Part shown: positions 48,400 through 60,153 of the stretch, piece by piece
Position numbering within the stretch: the first letter of the stretch is position 1
Layout of the letters: each line of letters opens with the position of its first letter
Source: Dromaius novaehollandiae
Taxonomy: Eukaryota > Chordata > Aves > Casuariiformes > Dromaiidae
NCBI RefSeq assembly: GCF_036370855.1
Contig: NC_088098.1
Span: 134,498,721 to 134,562,720 of the forward strand
Reading direction: 5' to 3'
DNA: 64,000 nucleotides
Translations under genes and position numbers: made by a program
The notes under the pieces: generated by a model
What the model was told of the DNA's origin: nothing
Seen by the model: only the letters and a program-made list of their open reading frames with translations
Database searches by the model: none

Positions 48400-51040
48400 T
48401 CCTGAAATTGCTGTTCTGGATGCAGGTCATATATTGTGGATGTTTCTGCCTTTCTCAGTACAGGTTCTCTTTGTTTTAGATCATGCTTAGACTTCTTTCT
48501 CCTCTAGGTTATCACCTATTGCTTCTTTTAATATGATCTGTTTTCTCGCTACCTTCACTGAGAGCGACTTTGTTCATACCTTTTTTTTTGTTATTTTGAG
48601 TTATTGCCTATACTCTATCTGTATTTTTCATGCCACAGATGTCCAAAAATCCTTTCCAGAATTCTCTAACCTCTCTTGATGCCATGAGAATATTAAGTTT
48701 AATGTTAGTTTGTATGAGTCTCCTTGTCTTTTTCCAGAAAAGCTGTTCTGTCACAGCTATTCTTTCCTCTTTCCTCCCGCTTTCAGTTTCATTGAGTCTC
48801 CTCTCACGTGTCTAATAGCTCATACTTTCTTTCTTCAGGGGGTTGTCCACACACACATTCACATTCTTCGTGACCTGGAGTCACAAGAACTCAGAGATGG
48901 AGTATTCTATTTTCTATAGGATATTAGCCACTGCACTAAGGCATGCTTGCATTCCCTTCCATTCCTCTAGATAATCTGGGTGGGCAGGCATACAGCTTTT
49001 CATTCTGCGGTGGTAATATAACTGACTGCAAAGAGACCTTTCCTTTTCATTTTTCACTAACACATTTTTACCTTTCTTTTGTGCTGTCTCTCAGATGTTC
49101 TGATCAGCTTGGTTCTCCCCAGCACATATGAAAGTTTGGGAAGCACAGGTTAGTTATCTAAGTGTCTCCACCCAGTGAGGAGCTCAGTGAATGGCTTTTA
49201 TTTCTACACCTTGTGCCAAGCACACACTTGAGCACGTGCTCCAAAACTGGAGTGCTGAATGGCTCCAGGGTGCATCCATGGGCCAGATCTGCAGATTGTT
49301 CATTGCCAGAACTTGCAGGTCTTTGCAGTATCAGATCTGAGGCTTTTTTTGCAAGAGTGAAGAGGTCAAGGTACAGGGAACATGGCTCCTGGGATCATTA
49401 GAGCATGATTGGATCACTTAGGCCTAGAAAAGCCGTTGTCTGCCTTGATATCTCTCTTCTGGGAACTCTGCCAGTGGCATTGAGGCCCCACTGGATCTTT
49501 TGCTTGTCTCTGCATTGTGTACTTTTTGGGCGAAGACAAGCCCCTTGCACATCTTTCTTCAGGATCAGAAGGCTTGATTCAAGTTGCTGGAACTAAGTTG
49601 AAGAGATCCACTGGATCAGAGGGTAGTGTAGCTTAAGCGGGGCACAGGGGCATGGTTCAGTCCAGCCCAGATGTCCTTGATACCTCTTCTGTAATTGAGC
49701 CCCAGCTCACTGTTGGATACCCTCCAAATATACTAATACACCTTTTTTCTAAGGAATACTTCAGAAGGTAGATAGGGATTGTTCTTGGGATTTTTCAGTA
49801 AAGAAGTTTCCTTGATCTCTTGATACATTTCATGGCTTAGATACTGGATAATTTTCAGTCAGAAGAGTTCATTTCTCCCCGGTGAGAAAGGTCTTCATCA
49901 ACAGTAGGCAAAGCTTTGCTAGAGGTACTTGTTTAGCTAGATGGACATGAATTATTTTCAGATACGTGATATTTCAGATGTGTCTGAGCTCTTGTTCTGA
50001 AGCATTTGATCAGACTTTAAGTTTGATCAGACTTTAAGAGGTTTAATTAATCAATAATTTTGTTAAGGTATGGGTACCTTAATATGTATTTTATGTATTT
50101 TTGACCATCTGTTGGCCGTTCTTTGTTCTCAGATTTATGAGTGGTCAGGCTTTTTTTACCTCCTTTCCTTTAGGAATTCCTTACTTTACCTTGATTGAAC
50201 TTGCTGTGTATGCCTCTTTTCAGTAGCTAGTCTGATTGTTCTAAAGGTGGTATTTCTGGCTGCTGTTACTCCTACCGGGAAGATATGCGAAATTCAGGTG
50301 ACCTGACTTTATGTGGCTTATTTCATAAGGCCCACCCTGAAATTCTCCTAAGAGCTGTCTCTTCAGTTTCACCAGTGTTCTTTCCAAAACCTCCTAGTTC
50401 AAAGAACATAAAAGGATATATAGTCTGGACTTCAAGATGGTCATATTCGCAGAACTAAACCTCTTTGGTCCCTGTTGTTGAGAAAAACGTGTATGGGCAC
50501 TGTCACTTCTGTGCAGTGGTTGTCCAAGCGGATTCAGGCTGTTTTAGATAGGAATTTGCTCAAGCAGAGTCATCTTTGCTTGTCGGAGCACATAATTACA
50601 TCAACGACCTTGCTTAGAAACTCTTCTGATATAACGTATGTAGAGTGACTTATCTGGAGTTCTGCTTAGTTTCACCAAGCAATGTTCATGGGATATGTAG
50701 GCTAACACTAGAAAAAGGAGGAGGACGCAGCTACTTACCAGTAACTGGAGTTCTTTGAGATCTGGTTTACATCTCCATTAATTTCCCCCTCATAGTTTTT
50801 ACCATCTCTTTTTGGATTTCAAGGTGAGAAGAATTAGGACGTTGAAGGAGTGTCTTGGTCTGTGCTCATCAAGGTAGGGAAGCGGCCTAGGTATCTTAAG
50901 GATACACTTTCAAAGAAAGCTTCTAGACTTGAATGCTGCTGTCTCACAAATGCCCTAAGTATGATTGGGCAGGAGGGTTGCCTGCTTAAGAAACTCCAGT
51001 TACTGGTAAGCACCAGCTTTCTTCCTCTTTTGAGCACTTC
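48400..51040 (+). mobile_element. Decayed DIRS-type (tyrosine recombinase) retrotransposon
   Basis: On the + strand, disrupted by many stops and frameshifts, pieces occur in DIRS order. A thumb/post-RT-like piece (ESPLTCLIAHTFFLQGV, ~48.80 kb) comes first. An RNase H-like piece follows at 49255-49371 (LNGSRVHPWARSADCSLPEL, then F.ARVKRSR), resembling the DIRS pattern LNG.RVQG.WSA...ELRA. Tyrosine-recombinase-like pieces come next: VVFLAAVTPTGKICEIQ at 50244-50297, where intact elements have a catalytic Arg in the SARR context; RTKPLW at 50451-50468; and SVQWLSKRIQ from 50508. The 3' end has CTTACCAGTAACTGGAGTT (50734-50752) and its exact inverted copy at 50992-51010, a terminal-repeat signature I know from turtle DIRS elements. 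The left limit is uncertain. Confidence 0.62.
50734..51010. repeat. Perfect 19-bp inverted repeat with 239-nt spacer (DIRS 3' terminal region)
   Basis: CTTACCAGTAACTGGAGTT at 50734-50752 is matched base for base by its reverse complement at 50992-51010. DIRS elements carry inverted terminal repeats and internal complementary copies needed for circular replication. Survival of both arms without a mismatch stands out against the heavily decayed coding part. In the pre-mRNA the arms could pair into a stem about 250 nt upstream of exon 3 (inference). Confidence 0.9.
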
Positions 51041-51259
51041 TTTAAAGAAGTTTCTTCTTGGAATCATTATTTTTTTTCTAACCTGAACTACTGAGACTTT
51101 TCTTGTCATTTTTTGGTCCCTTTACTTGTAATTTACTGCAGCAGGAAATACGCATTACTCTGTGAAAAGACGTATGTGCATATGTATATGTATACCAATC
51201 GTTTTTATTGGAAATAATAATTCCCAGTACAAATGACAAATATTTTTTTTTTTTTGCAG

Positions 51260-51283
51260 GATATGGTATCCCAGAAAAACACA
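51260..51283 (+). CDS. MAP3K15: MAP3K15 exon 3, 24-nt microexon
   Basis: Eight codons, DMVSQKNT (residues 143-150), lie between a T-run acceptor ending TTGCAG and the donor GTAAGT. They fit exactly between SLK of exon 2 and ASSGNYYF of exon 4, as in the continuous ASK-family sequence (SLKDMVTQKNTASSG). Phase 0 at both ends means skipping would delete eight residues without a frameshift. The exon is far too short to be seen as an open frame and was found by looking for the missing family residues. Confidence 0.94.
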
Positions 51284-54200
51284 GTAAGTATTAAATCCAC
51301 GTTCATTTGAAAACACAAAAGGAGGATTCTACATTTGAAGCAACTCTAATAAAGCTGCCAAGACATGGTATATGCTCTGTATGATCAAAAGAAGTCTGTT
51401 TGCCCTGTATACAATTCAGACTAGTGGAAATCTTTCTGGTTCCTTTCAAAAGTAAAACAAGCTAACAAAGTACTTTTCTTTAGACATTCCTTTTTAAGTT
51501 CTAGAAAAGTGCCAATAGATGTGTTGTATTTGTAGATTCATAAATCAAAATGTGAACTCAGAAATTCAAGGTCTCTTTCTCCCTCTCCCACTTTCATCCA
51601 CTTGCGCAAATGTATATATGCGTTTGAGGCCGTAATAGGACTCATGTATATCAAACCATTTTGGCCACTCTGTACCCAGCCTTTTGCTCACAGACTGAGA
51701 TTTTACTTAGGAATACAAAAGCTCATTTCCCAAAATAAAATTATTCTTGCTTTTAATCCCAATAAAACCAAACAGGTAGGTAAACCTGAAGGAAGATAAA
51801 ATATACTGGTTATTTTATGTTTACTGTAATATAGCACAATATCTTATACAGTTGTGTATTTTTTACTTCAGATCACATCAGTGGTTATTTTCATTGAACA
51901 GTGCATGTTGTCATACTGAGGAATATTGAATTTGCAAAAATCTTAAACTTTGATTTATTCTCTTTTGCATCCCCATGTACACCTTAAACTTTTATTCTCT
52001 TCTGAAGAATGCAGAGCAAGACTAAAATACCAGAATGTTCTTAGATTTTGCTAAAGTGACAATTTAAAAGAGGATGAGAAGAGACAGTGAATTAGTTAGT
52101 TAACAGCAATTCATTTTGAGTTGCTGTTTACCCTTGGCAAAAGCGCTGTATGTAGGCTAAAGATAGATCAGCTTGAGCACATAGTAAGTCCAGGTCATTC
52201 TCCCGTTTGTCTTGGTGATCCCTGGACTAGTTTCACCTTTGGTGTGCAGTATGTTTACTATTCTGCAGCTCTGTGAACAGGAGCCTGAAAATGATTGTAG
52301 ATTTGCTCATGAATGCTACTGTCCACAGGCATTCACAAGATCACAATCAAAATGTCACCATTGCACAAATGTGGGAGATTTTTTTTCCCCTACGTAGTAA
52401 GAAGGAGAATTTTGACTGAGACATTTTGTGATTACTCGAGAGATGGAATAAATGCAAAGTGGACCATGACCAGTTTAGTGGAGTGTGGTCAGATTAGCAG
52501 CCTGCAACTTTTTCTTTTGGACGTTTCTCTCTCCCACAGAGGGAGGGATCATTGCCTTCACCTTGACATGGAAGAGAAGAAAAGATAGACCTGGTGACAT
52601 GCTTCCTACAGCAGGGTGTGGTATTAGACCTGGAAACTCTTACTCTCTCCATGTGGCTAGTGAAAGGAGCAGGAAGGGATCCTGAAACTGGGGTCCTGAC
52701 CCCTCCTTTGAAAAGATTGTATTCTCTACCCACTTTCTTCAAGTGCTTATATTAAGAAAACAACTGTAAGTAAAATGCAGTGAGGAAAAAACAACTGACT
52801 TTAAATACCAAGCGTGGATTTTTGACCCTTTCATGTTACTTGAAATTTTCCCATTCTCTTTTATTAGATAGTAAATTATATTTTAATGTGTTCCCATAAT
52901 TCATTCTTTTACCAGTTTTTTAATCAGAAATTACTGACAACATACTAATTAGCAAGATAATTAATAGATTAAAACTTTGATTACCTAAGTTGGAATTGAC
53001 TTTGAATAGATGATTGCTTTCCCCTCCTTCCCAATCCAATGACGTCTGAGAGGCATGTGGTTTGTCACTGTCCCAATATACTGCCACTGCTTCATTGCTT
53101 GGTTAAATATTTCACAACCACATCAGCAATGTTTTATTTGAAGCTTCTTGATAATGAGGGTTGCTGCACTAGTTACATAGTTACAGAATCAGTGTGCATT
53201 TACTGTGTCCAATCATGTGCATAGTTACATAACCATTTCAGTTTAAATGCTGAATATTAGATGCAAGAATTAATACTGCCGTTCTGGGTTTTTGTATTTT
53301 CCTTTCACTTTTCCTGATTGAACTCGTCTTTGTGTGGGTAGGCCTCTGCTATAGCTATGGAATAGTAGAGAGAACTTAATATACTCTGCACTAGGTTTGT
53401 AGACCTATTGAAAAGAAGATAGATACTTAACCTGCTAAGCTTTCCTCCAACCCAGAGGTAGCCACACGGTTGCCATTGCTGGTTTTGAATGAAGAGAACT
53501 CCTCCCCACATCTTTTGACTTTTTGGGGCCGTAAATCTGCACTGCATATAAGAGAAGAAGGACAACAGAGATTGCTACAAGGCACATTGCGCTATTTTTC
53601 CCACGGCACAAATGAAACTTCCTACAGAGGACACCGTAGCTATGAGCCTTCTCTGTGGATTCCTTGCCCTCACTTTCACTGTTTATATTCCACAAGTCAT
53701 GTACAAAGGCACAAAAAAGATCATAGCATAGAATAGGAGTGGAGCCATGTTAAAGATGCAGAGTACACAAATAATTAGTGTTTCCTTCATGGTGATTGTT
53801 TCTTTCCTGTGTTACAAGTAAGCCTTGAAAGCATTTCATGTTTTCCTTGTAAAGAAAAGGTTAGTCAGTTATGCTAATTCAGCATCAGGGAGGAGGCAAG
53901 AGCAAGGAAGGTGTACATAAGGCTGAGAACAATGCATAGAAGAGTGGTCAGCAGTTCTTTTGGGATTTGCCCGAGTGCAGCTGATCTAATGGTGAAAATC
54001 AGAGAGCAGCTTGCTGAGGTGGAGTGAGTCTGTGAGAGTTTTAATAGCTTCCTGTCTGAAAAAAAAGCATAAGATAGGAGATTTGGGAATGTAGCTTCCA
54101 CCATTAGGAGTGAAATTTTCAGAGATAAGTTGCAGAATGTGATCCAGTTCTACTTGACTCCCCTCAAAAAGCAATTAAAATTCTGTACTGATAATTTATT

Positions 54201-57200
54201 ACACACTGAGATACATGAAGAAAGAATTATTGGCTGAGAGCTAAGTTCCCAAAACAGAATTGCCCTGACATGAAGTTAAAGTTCAGTAATCTCTGTGTCC
54301 CTGCGGCTAGTTTTCTTTCTTGTGCAACTCCTCTGAGCTTTGAGGACAGTCTTCTGCTAATCTTACTCAGGGTGTACACACAGCTCCCTAGTTTCTGTCA
54401 AAATAATCACCTGTAAAATAAATCACAAATATCCAGTCTTACAGAACAGCCTGTTTTATGTGTCATTATGAAGAATCAACGTTTAAGAGCAGACTGGTTT
54501 TATTGGACTGGAGGGTACAGGAAAATGCATTTATCTATGGAGAATGTGTTTTGGACCTCAAATTGCTATTGGTTTATAGGAGAAATGAAATTCCAAGGAT
54601 TTCCAAAAGCAGTGTTGCTTTAATTAAAAGCAAAAAAAAAGCAAACAAAAACAATAAACCCCCACAACTTTCCCCAAACCAAAGAAATAAACAAAACCCA
54701 GGGAGAAGTTGTTTTATTTTGATGCAACATTTTGTTGCTAACCCTGATTTTTTTTTTCAGCAGGGATATTTTATTTCCCTCTACAGAACTTTAAGGAATG
54801 GAGCATAAGAAAATCCAAGATGAAGTGAAAGAAAGAGTACATAAAGGGCTTTTTAAAAACTGCTACAATTGGGAGGCAAAATGAAAAATCCTTCTAGAAA
54901 TAGTTCTAGCATTGGTTGCCCCCAGTTTGAGATGCATACTTTGACCCATTCGTTTTATTTGAGTATGGCACTGTAAGCTAGAATTTTCCACTCCGGAAAA
55001 TTATTAGGACAAGTGCAGAATACGAAGAGAAAGAGTTAATAGTTGATTTTCCTTTAGTCAATGGTATGTGTGAGGAAATTTGGATAAGCCTATTAATTGC
55101 TTTCAGGGAAAACATTTAAAGAAAATTAAGATGGCTATGAAACCAAAAGGCTTATTATACTATACTTAGGTCTGTGGGCTTGGTGAAGTATTTCTAGAAA
55201 TTTAAACGGATTTTTCCTCAAATCCTTTAGTAGCCCTTATAATAAGCAGAAAATAATGTCTGGGCCATGGTGGAGTCATTAGCAAAAATTCTCCTTGATC
55301 TAGAGGGAACAGGATTGTAATTTATCCTTGCCTCAAGGAATTTTTATGTTGAAAAATCACTTTTTAATGTGGTAGGCAGAAAGTCTCTTCAGAGTTTCAT
55401 AACAGTATAAATTAGACTGTATCTACTGTTCGAAGGTAATAACCATTTAAGAAAACTAAATTTAAAGATTTTGGCACTTGGACTTACATTACATTGAACA
55501 TTCTACAGTTTACTAGTCCCAGTGGATTGAAGTGGGAGCCAAGACTGAAGTATGATTACATTATATGAACCTAGTAATCTGAAGAAGTAGGACTGTAGAG
55601 TAGCTTTATGTATTTTGTTTTCTGATTATTTTTACAATATATAGAAGGTTGTATGATATATTTCTAGAAAAGCCTCTGAGGCAGCAGAAATATTAAAAGA
55701 ATTTGCAAAAGGGCACAAAATGAAAGAGATTCTCTTAGGAATAGGAACATCTAAAATACAGACAGTGATTATTCCTTCTCTGGGAAGAAGAGTACAAGGA
55801 ACAAGTAATCCAGTAAATACTGTTGTTAATGTTTCTATGCATTAAATATTGTACTGTTACTATTGATATAACAAAAACTAAGGAATTTAAGAAAATTATT
55901 TCGGAAAGTTAGTTTTCCTGGAAATGTTACTGTCTCCTGGAGTGTATGTATAGTGATCGGATGTAGTTAAATATTTGCCAATAAATCTGTCAGGCTGATG
56001 AAAGTAAGACTGCTGAGAACATGTTAATGATGACAAAAGGATATGTACAGACAAATAGCCCATATAGATAGAAACCTTATCTTCTCGGTGGCAAAGTATA
56101 GCACTAAATTTTCTTGGTCTTGTAAACATGGACTTGCTATAAATATCTATTTTTATTTTCTATTTATTTCTTTAGTAATTTCTCTATTCATATGTCATGT
56201 CTGTCTTTTTGATTCTTATGCTTCCATGTTTTGTGGTGGTGTTCTCCTTTTTTTTGTTTTATTTCAATTTGGAGTAGGTTGCCAACCACAGAGCTTTTCT
56301 TCAAGTTCAAGTACCTCCTGAATATCACAGTGGTAATCTGATAGGCGAAGTATGTATCACTTTTAAATCTCCTTTCTGTTGAATAAATGTGCCATGTTAT
56401 TACTACATTTCTAGGCATTTTTATATAAGGATGCTTTGAAAATAGTGCTTGGCAGGTGCTTTGTTTCAAAGTTGTAATCTTGGAGTACTCATTACTGGCA
56501 AGCTCAGTCTCAGCATCTTGAGAGTTTGGAGTGTTTAGTTTATAAAAATCTCTCTCACAGCATTTACGTTAAAATATTTACTGCATATATTCAAGTTTTG
56601 AAGAGAAAGTATTTTCAAAAGCTTTTAGTGTGTTAGATTAACTAGTATCACAAGATGGATGGGAAGATGATGTCGCAGGAAACCGCTGCGGAAGAAACCC
56701 TCTTGATTCTTAAGACAATGGTGGATTAAACTCTCTGAATACTCAAAAGTCTTTGACTCCTGTGAGTCAGCACAGTTCAGTTCTTGTTATCTGTATGCTT
56801 TTTTCTAATTACTTTGTAAGGTAGGGTGAGCACTTTTAAGTTTATCCTAATACTTTTAATGCCTGACTAAGTGGCAAAATAAACTGCGTAGCTAGAGTGA
56901 AATAATTGTGCTATTAGCTATGCGGGCCTGATTCCCTCTCTGAAGATTCAGAGATTTTACTCAACATCACAAATTTAAAAATAGTCTTTAATTCAAGTGT
57001 AGTATTTCCATATCAAAGGGACAGTTTGACAGGAATAACTGTAACACTACAGTTGAAAAGACTATGTACTTTATTAAAGTCCAGTGTTTACTTTTAACAG
57101 CACTAGCAAAATGTTTACAGTACTCTGCATTTGTCCTGTCTTCCCTAGACCCTGATAATGGCCTATGTGGGCCCCAGCTCTTTCAGCCCATGACCAAAGG

Positions 57201-59959
57201 CATGTGTCTGTGCTTAACGCCTTTACTCACTTTCTGCTGAAGAACAGGTCCCATTTTTAACTTACTTGCAGTTATTTTCTTTTTTATATTCCGAAAATTT
57301 TGGCCCTTTTTCTGGTTGATTAAAGTGCTGTGATCGAACGCAAACGTTTTATTGCTAGCACATTGTGCATTTATTGTTTGCTGGAAGATGAGCTATTGAG
57401 AGGGTTTTTTTCCAGTCTGCTTGTTTTTGCGTAGTTTTAAACTAAACTTTTAAACCTGAGACTTGTTTTGAAATAAGACTTTTTTTTTGTTTTTTAAACT
57501 GAGCTAATTATCTTGAAATAAACCAACTCAACATACAGTCTACATAAATCATAATTTCATCGCAATTAAATAATTCCTGATTTATAGATTATACCTATTT
57601 GGAGCTCAAATCATTATATATGTTCCTTAATACAAACATGTGCTGTTTATTCAATATCTAATGAAGCAGTAGTTGGTTTGTAACAGGACAGTAATTTTCA
57701 CAATTACTAATTTTTGGTGTTGGAGGTGAAGGAGCAGCATCCAGAACAGATGATCTCCCGAAGAAATAAGGAGGATATTTTCAGCCATTGCCAGCCCTTG
57801 ATAGTGTAGAAAAGTTGATCAGCAGAATTGTTTTTCTACACAGTGAGAAGAGGGAAGACTTCTAAAAATCTCAGCCCACACACTCAATATGAAGGGGATT
57901 TATAAGTTACTATGTATAAATATTGTACAGAAGAAGTTAGAAAAATGGAGATCATTGTCTATCAGGGAACAGTGAGATACAACATTTGGTTTCTTTGGTG
58001 CTATACTCAATGGTATCTCTGCCAGGAGGCAGACTGTCTTTCTATTTATGTACAGCACTGAAGGCTTGCATTACTAACTGGTTTAACTGGGTGTGTGATT
58101 TCTCATCCCAAACATAGCTAACTAACTTTTGGAGTTACGGCTTTGCTGGTTGGTCTTCAGACAAGGCGATGTGCTGAAATACATGCAGGGTTCCTGACTT
58201 CTGCATACAGAAATGTATCTGTGTTACAGATGAAAATGCGTTTTTAGTTGCACAGATTCCACTATCCAAAAAGAGGCAAGAAATCTAGGTCAAAAAGATG
58301 AGACATTAGTTGAATATGATTAATACAGCTTCATGTATGCCATTTAAAAATACTTGAATACTTGAAAAATACTCTGCAGACTGCTTTGCTTTTTCAGTAG
58401 ATCACTGCAGCTTTGTTTGCATCACAAGACACATTGTACTACCGAATTGGATTTGTTTTCTTCCTTTGCAGGAAGAGCTAATGCATTGTTTCAGGTTTAA
58501 GAATAGAATTTATATACAAGTGTTTTTTGCATTGGCCTGAACTTAGTGTTCATTTAAGTAAACCTCAGACTAAATAATTCTAACATTCTGGTTGTTTGGG
58601 TTGCAAGGTTTCCTATTTTTTTAATAGGAAGTAAAGATAGCATTGCAACAGATCGTGATTTTGTTAGAACAGAGATACTGTACTGTATGGTTCATGAAGA
58701 GGGAATGTGGCATGGTCTTTATCTGTTAGAAATCATAATTCTAAACTGTAACAGACTCAGATCTATAACAGGATGTCTCTGATACAAGTTTCTTCTCTCT
58801 CTGTATCTGTAGTAGCTGCATGCCCTAAATTATTATTTCCCGTGATCAGTTTCTTTCTCTTGTCTAGTTTATTAATACATATAAAAAATCTGCTAGCCTC
58901 ATGTGCATGCTTTCAGTCATCTTGACATTCTCCCATTGTTCATGGGGATTTTAAATGGTTGCTGCTTTACTGCAGGCTTAGATGGTATCATGAAAAAAAT
59001 GAGGGGTATGATGTGGCTGTAGGTGTTTGCCTTGGTATCCCCAAGGTGACAGGGGTAGGATATTGTTGGTAGTTGGTTGCGTTATCTGTGTCATACTGAC
59101 CCCATGCTCCAAGACTGGTTACTGTGAATGCATAGTTTAGCTGGGTTTTACTTTTATTTTCTTTTAAATACCAGAGAATTGTCATAGGTCAAAACGATAT
59201 TGGTGCTTCTAGTAATAGCGGAAAACCTCTCAGGTGTCTGTTTTTTTGGAGTCTTGTTCATGACTTAAAGAATCTGAGCTTGCAGTATTCAGGGTCTGAA
59301 AGGTGTTTTCCATTTTCTCTCCTCTCCCCTTTTGTCACATCAGTCACATTTACACTTTTTCTGTGGCCTGTTAAGGGTTTTTGGTTTTCACTTTTGGAAT
59401 TTTCAGTTGAAAGTTTTAGATCTATTTTGAGATGTTTCAGTATTTTCTTTGGTTTGGTGCTTGTTGGCAGCATGCAGCAGATGTTGTATGGACTCTTCTG
59501 GATTAAACATCTCCATAAAGTCCTTTCAATGCCTGTGTTTCTGTGTTTCTCAGACACTTTGTGGTGTGCTCTGCGTCATATCTTTCCTAGCACAGACTAA
59601 GCCTAGAGGATGCAAGTACATCTTCACTGACTGCAAGAATATGGGAGCAGAAGGTTAGCTTGTCCTGTCACACTTGTAGTTAGGGTCTGTGCATGACATC
59701 AAAAAATCAAAGAGTTTTCTTGTTTTGTTTCTTAACAGATCTAGATGCTTATTCATCACACTTGTTAATATGTGTAATTCTCCTGTACGGAAGAAAACTT
59801 GAATTTAATGCTTGCCAATCTTGGGTTAAACAGTGCACTAAAACCTAGTGGTGCACCACCACTGATCTAGCTGTTTTTTTCTGACACTAAAAGATTCTGT
59901 ATGTACACAAGCAGATTTCCGTTTTCATTTGTTTTCCAAACTGTCTGTTTTTCTTTTAG
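51284..59959 (+). other. MAP3K15: MAP3K15 intron 3 (8.7 kb)
   Basis: Bounded by GTAAGT and TTCTTTTAG. AT-rich; an A-rich stretch lies at about 54630-54690. No exon, RNA gene or repeat family could be supported. Open frames such as 54458-54808 and 53435-53736 (both strands) have no recognisable similarity. Confidence 0.8.
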
Positions 59960-60153
59960 GCTTCCAGTGGGAATTATTATTTTATTCCATACATTGTCAC
60001 ACCTTGTGCTGACTACTTTTGCTGTGAAAGTGATGCCCAGCGAAGAGCTTCTGAGTATATGCAGCCCAGCTGGGACAATATCCTGGGGCCACTTTGTGTC
60101 CCACTGGTGGATAGGTTTATCAGCCTTCTCAAGGATGTTCATGTTACGTCATG
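59960..60153 (+). CDS. MAP3K15: MAP3K15 exon 4
   Basis: 64 codons plus two bases (residues 151-214 and part of 215). It reads ASSGNYYFIPYIVTPCADYF, CCESDAQRRASEYMQPSW, DNILGPLCVPLVDRFISLLK and DVHVTS. Acceptor TTTTAG, donor GTAATT. Cys171, Cys172 and Cys196 (in GPLC) correspond by my alignment to ASK1 Cys225, Cys226 and Cys250; Cys250 is reported as needed for thioredoxin binding. The redox-contact cysteine is thus kept in this paralogue. The visible open frame at 59901-60269 is in a different frame and is a shadow. Confidence 0.96.

Larger units (their letters stand above)
47829..51259 (+). other. MAP3K15: MAP3K15 intron 2, largely a DIRS retrotransposon fossil
   Basis: A 3.4-kb intron from GTAAGA to a long T-run and GCAG. 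About 47.83-48.4 kb shows nothing specific. From about 48.4 to 51.04 kb it reads as a decayed DIRS-type element. The last ~220 bp before the microexon are ordinary intron. Confidence 0.85.

Noticed and set aside
54458-54808. 116-codon + strand open frame in intron 3
   Set aside because: Runs through an A-rich simple region giving Lys/Asn-rich sequence; no similarity or splice phase compatible with MAP3K15.
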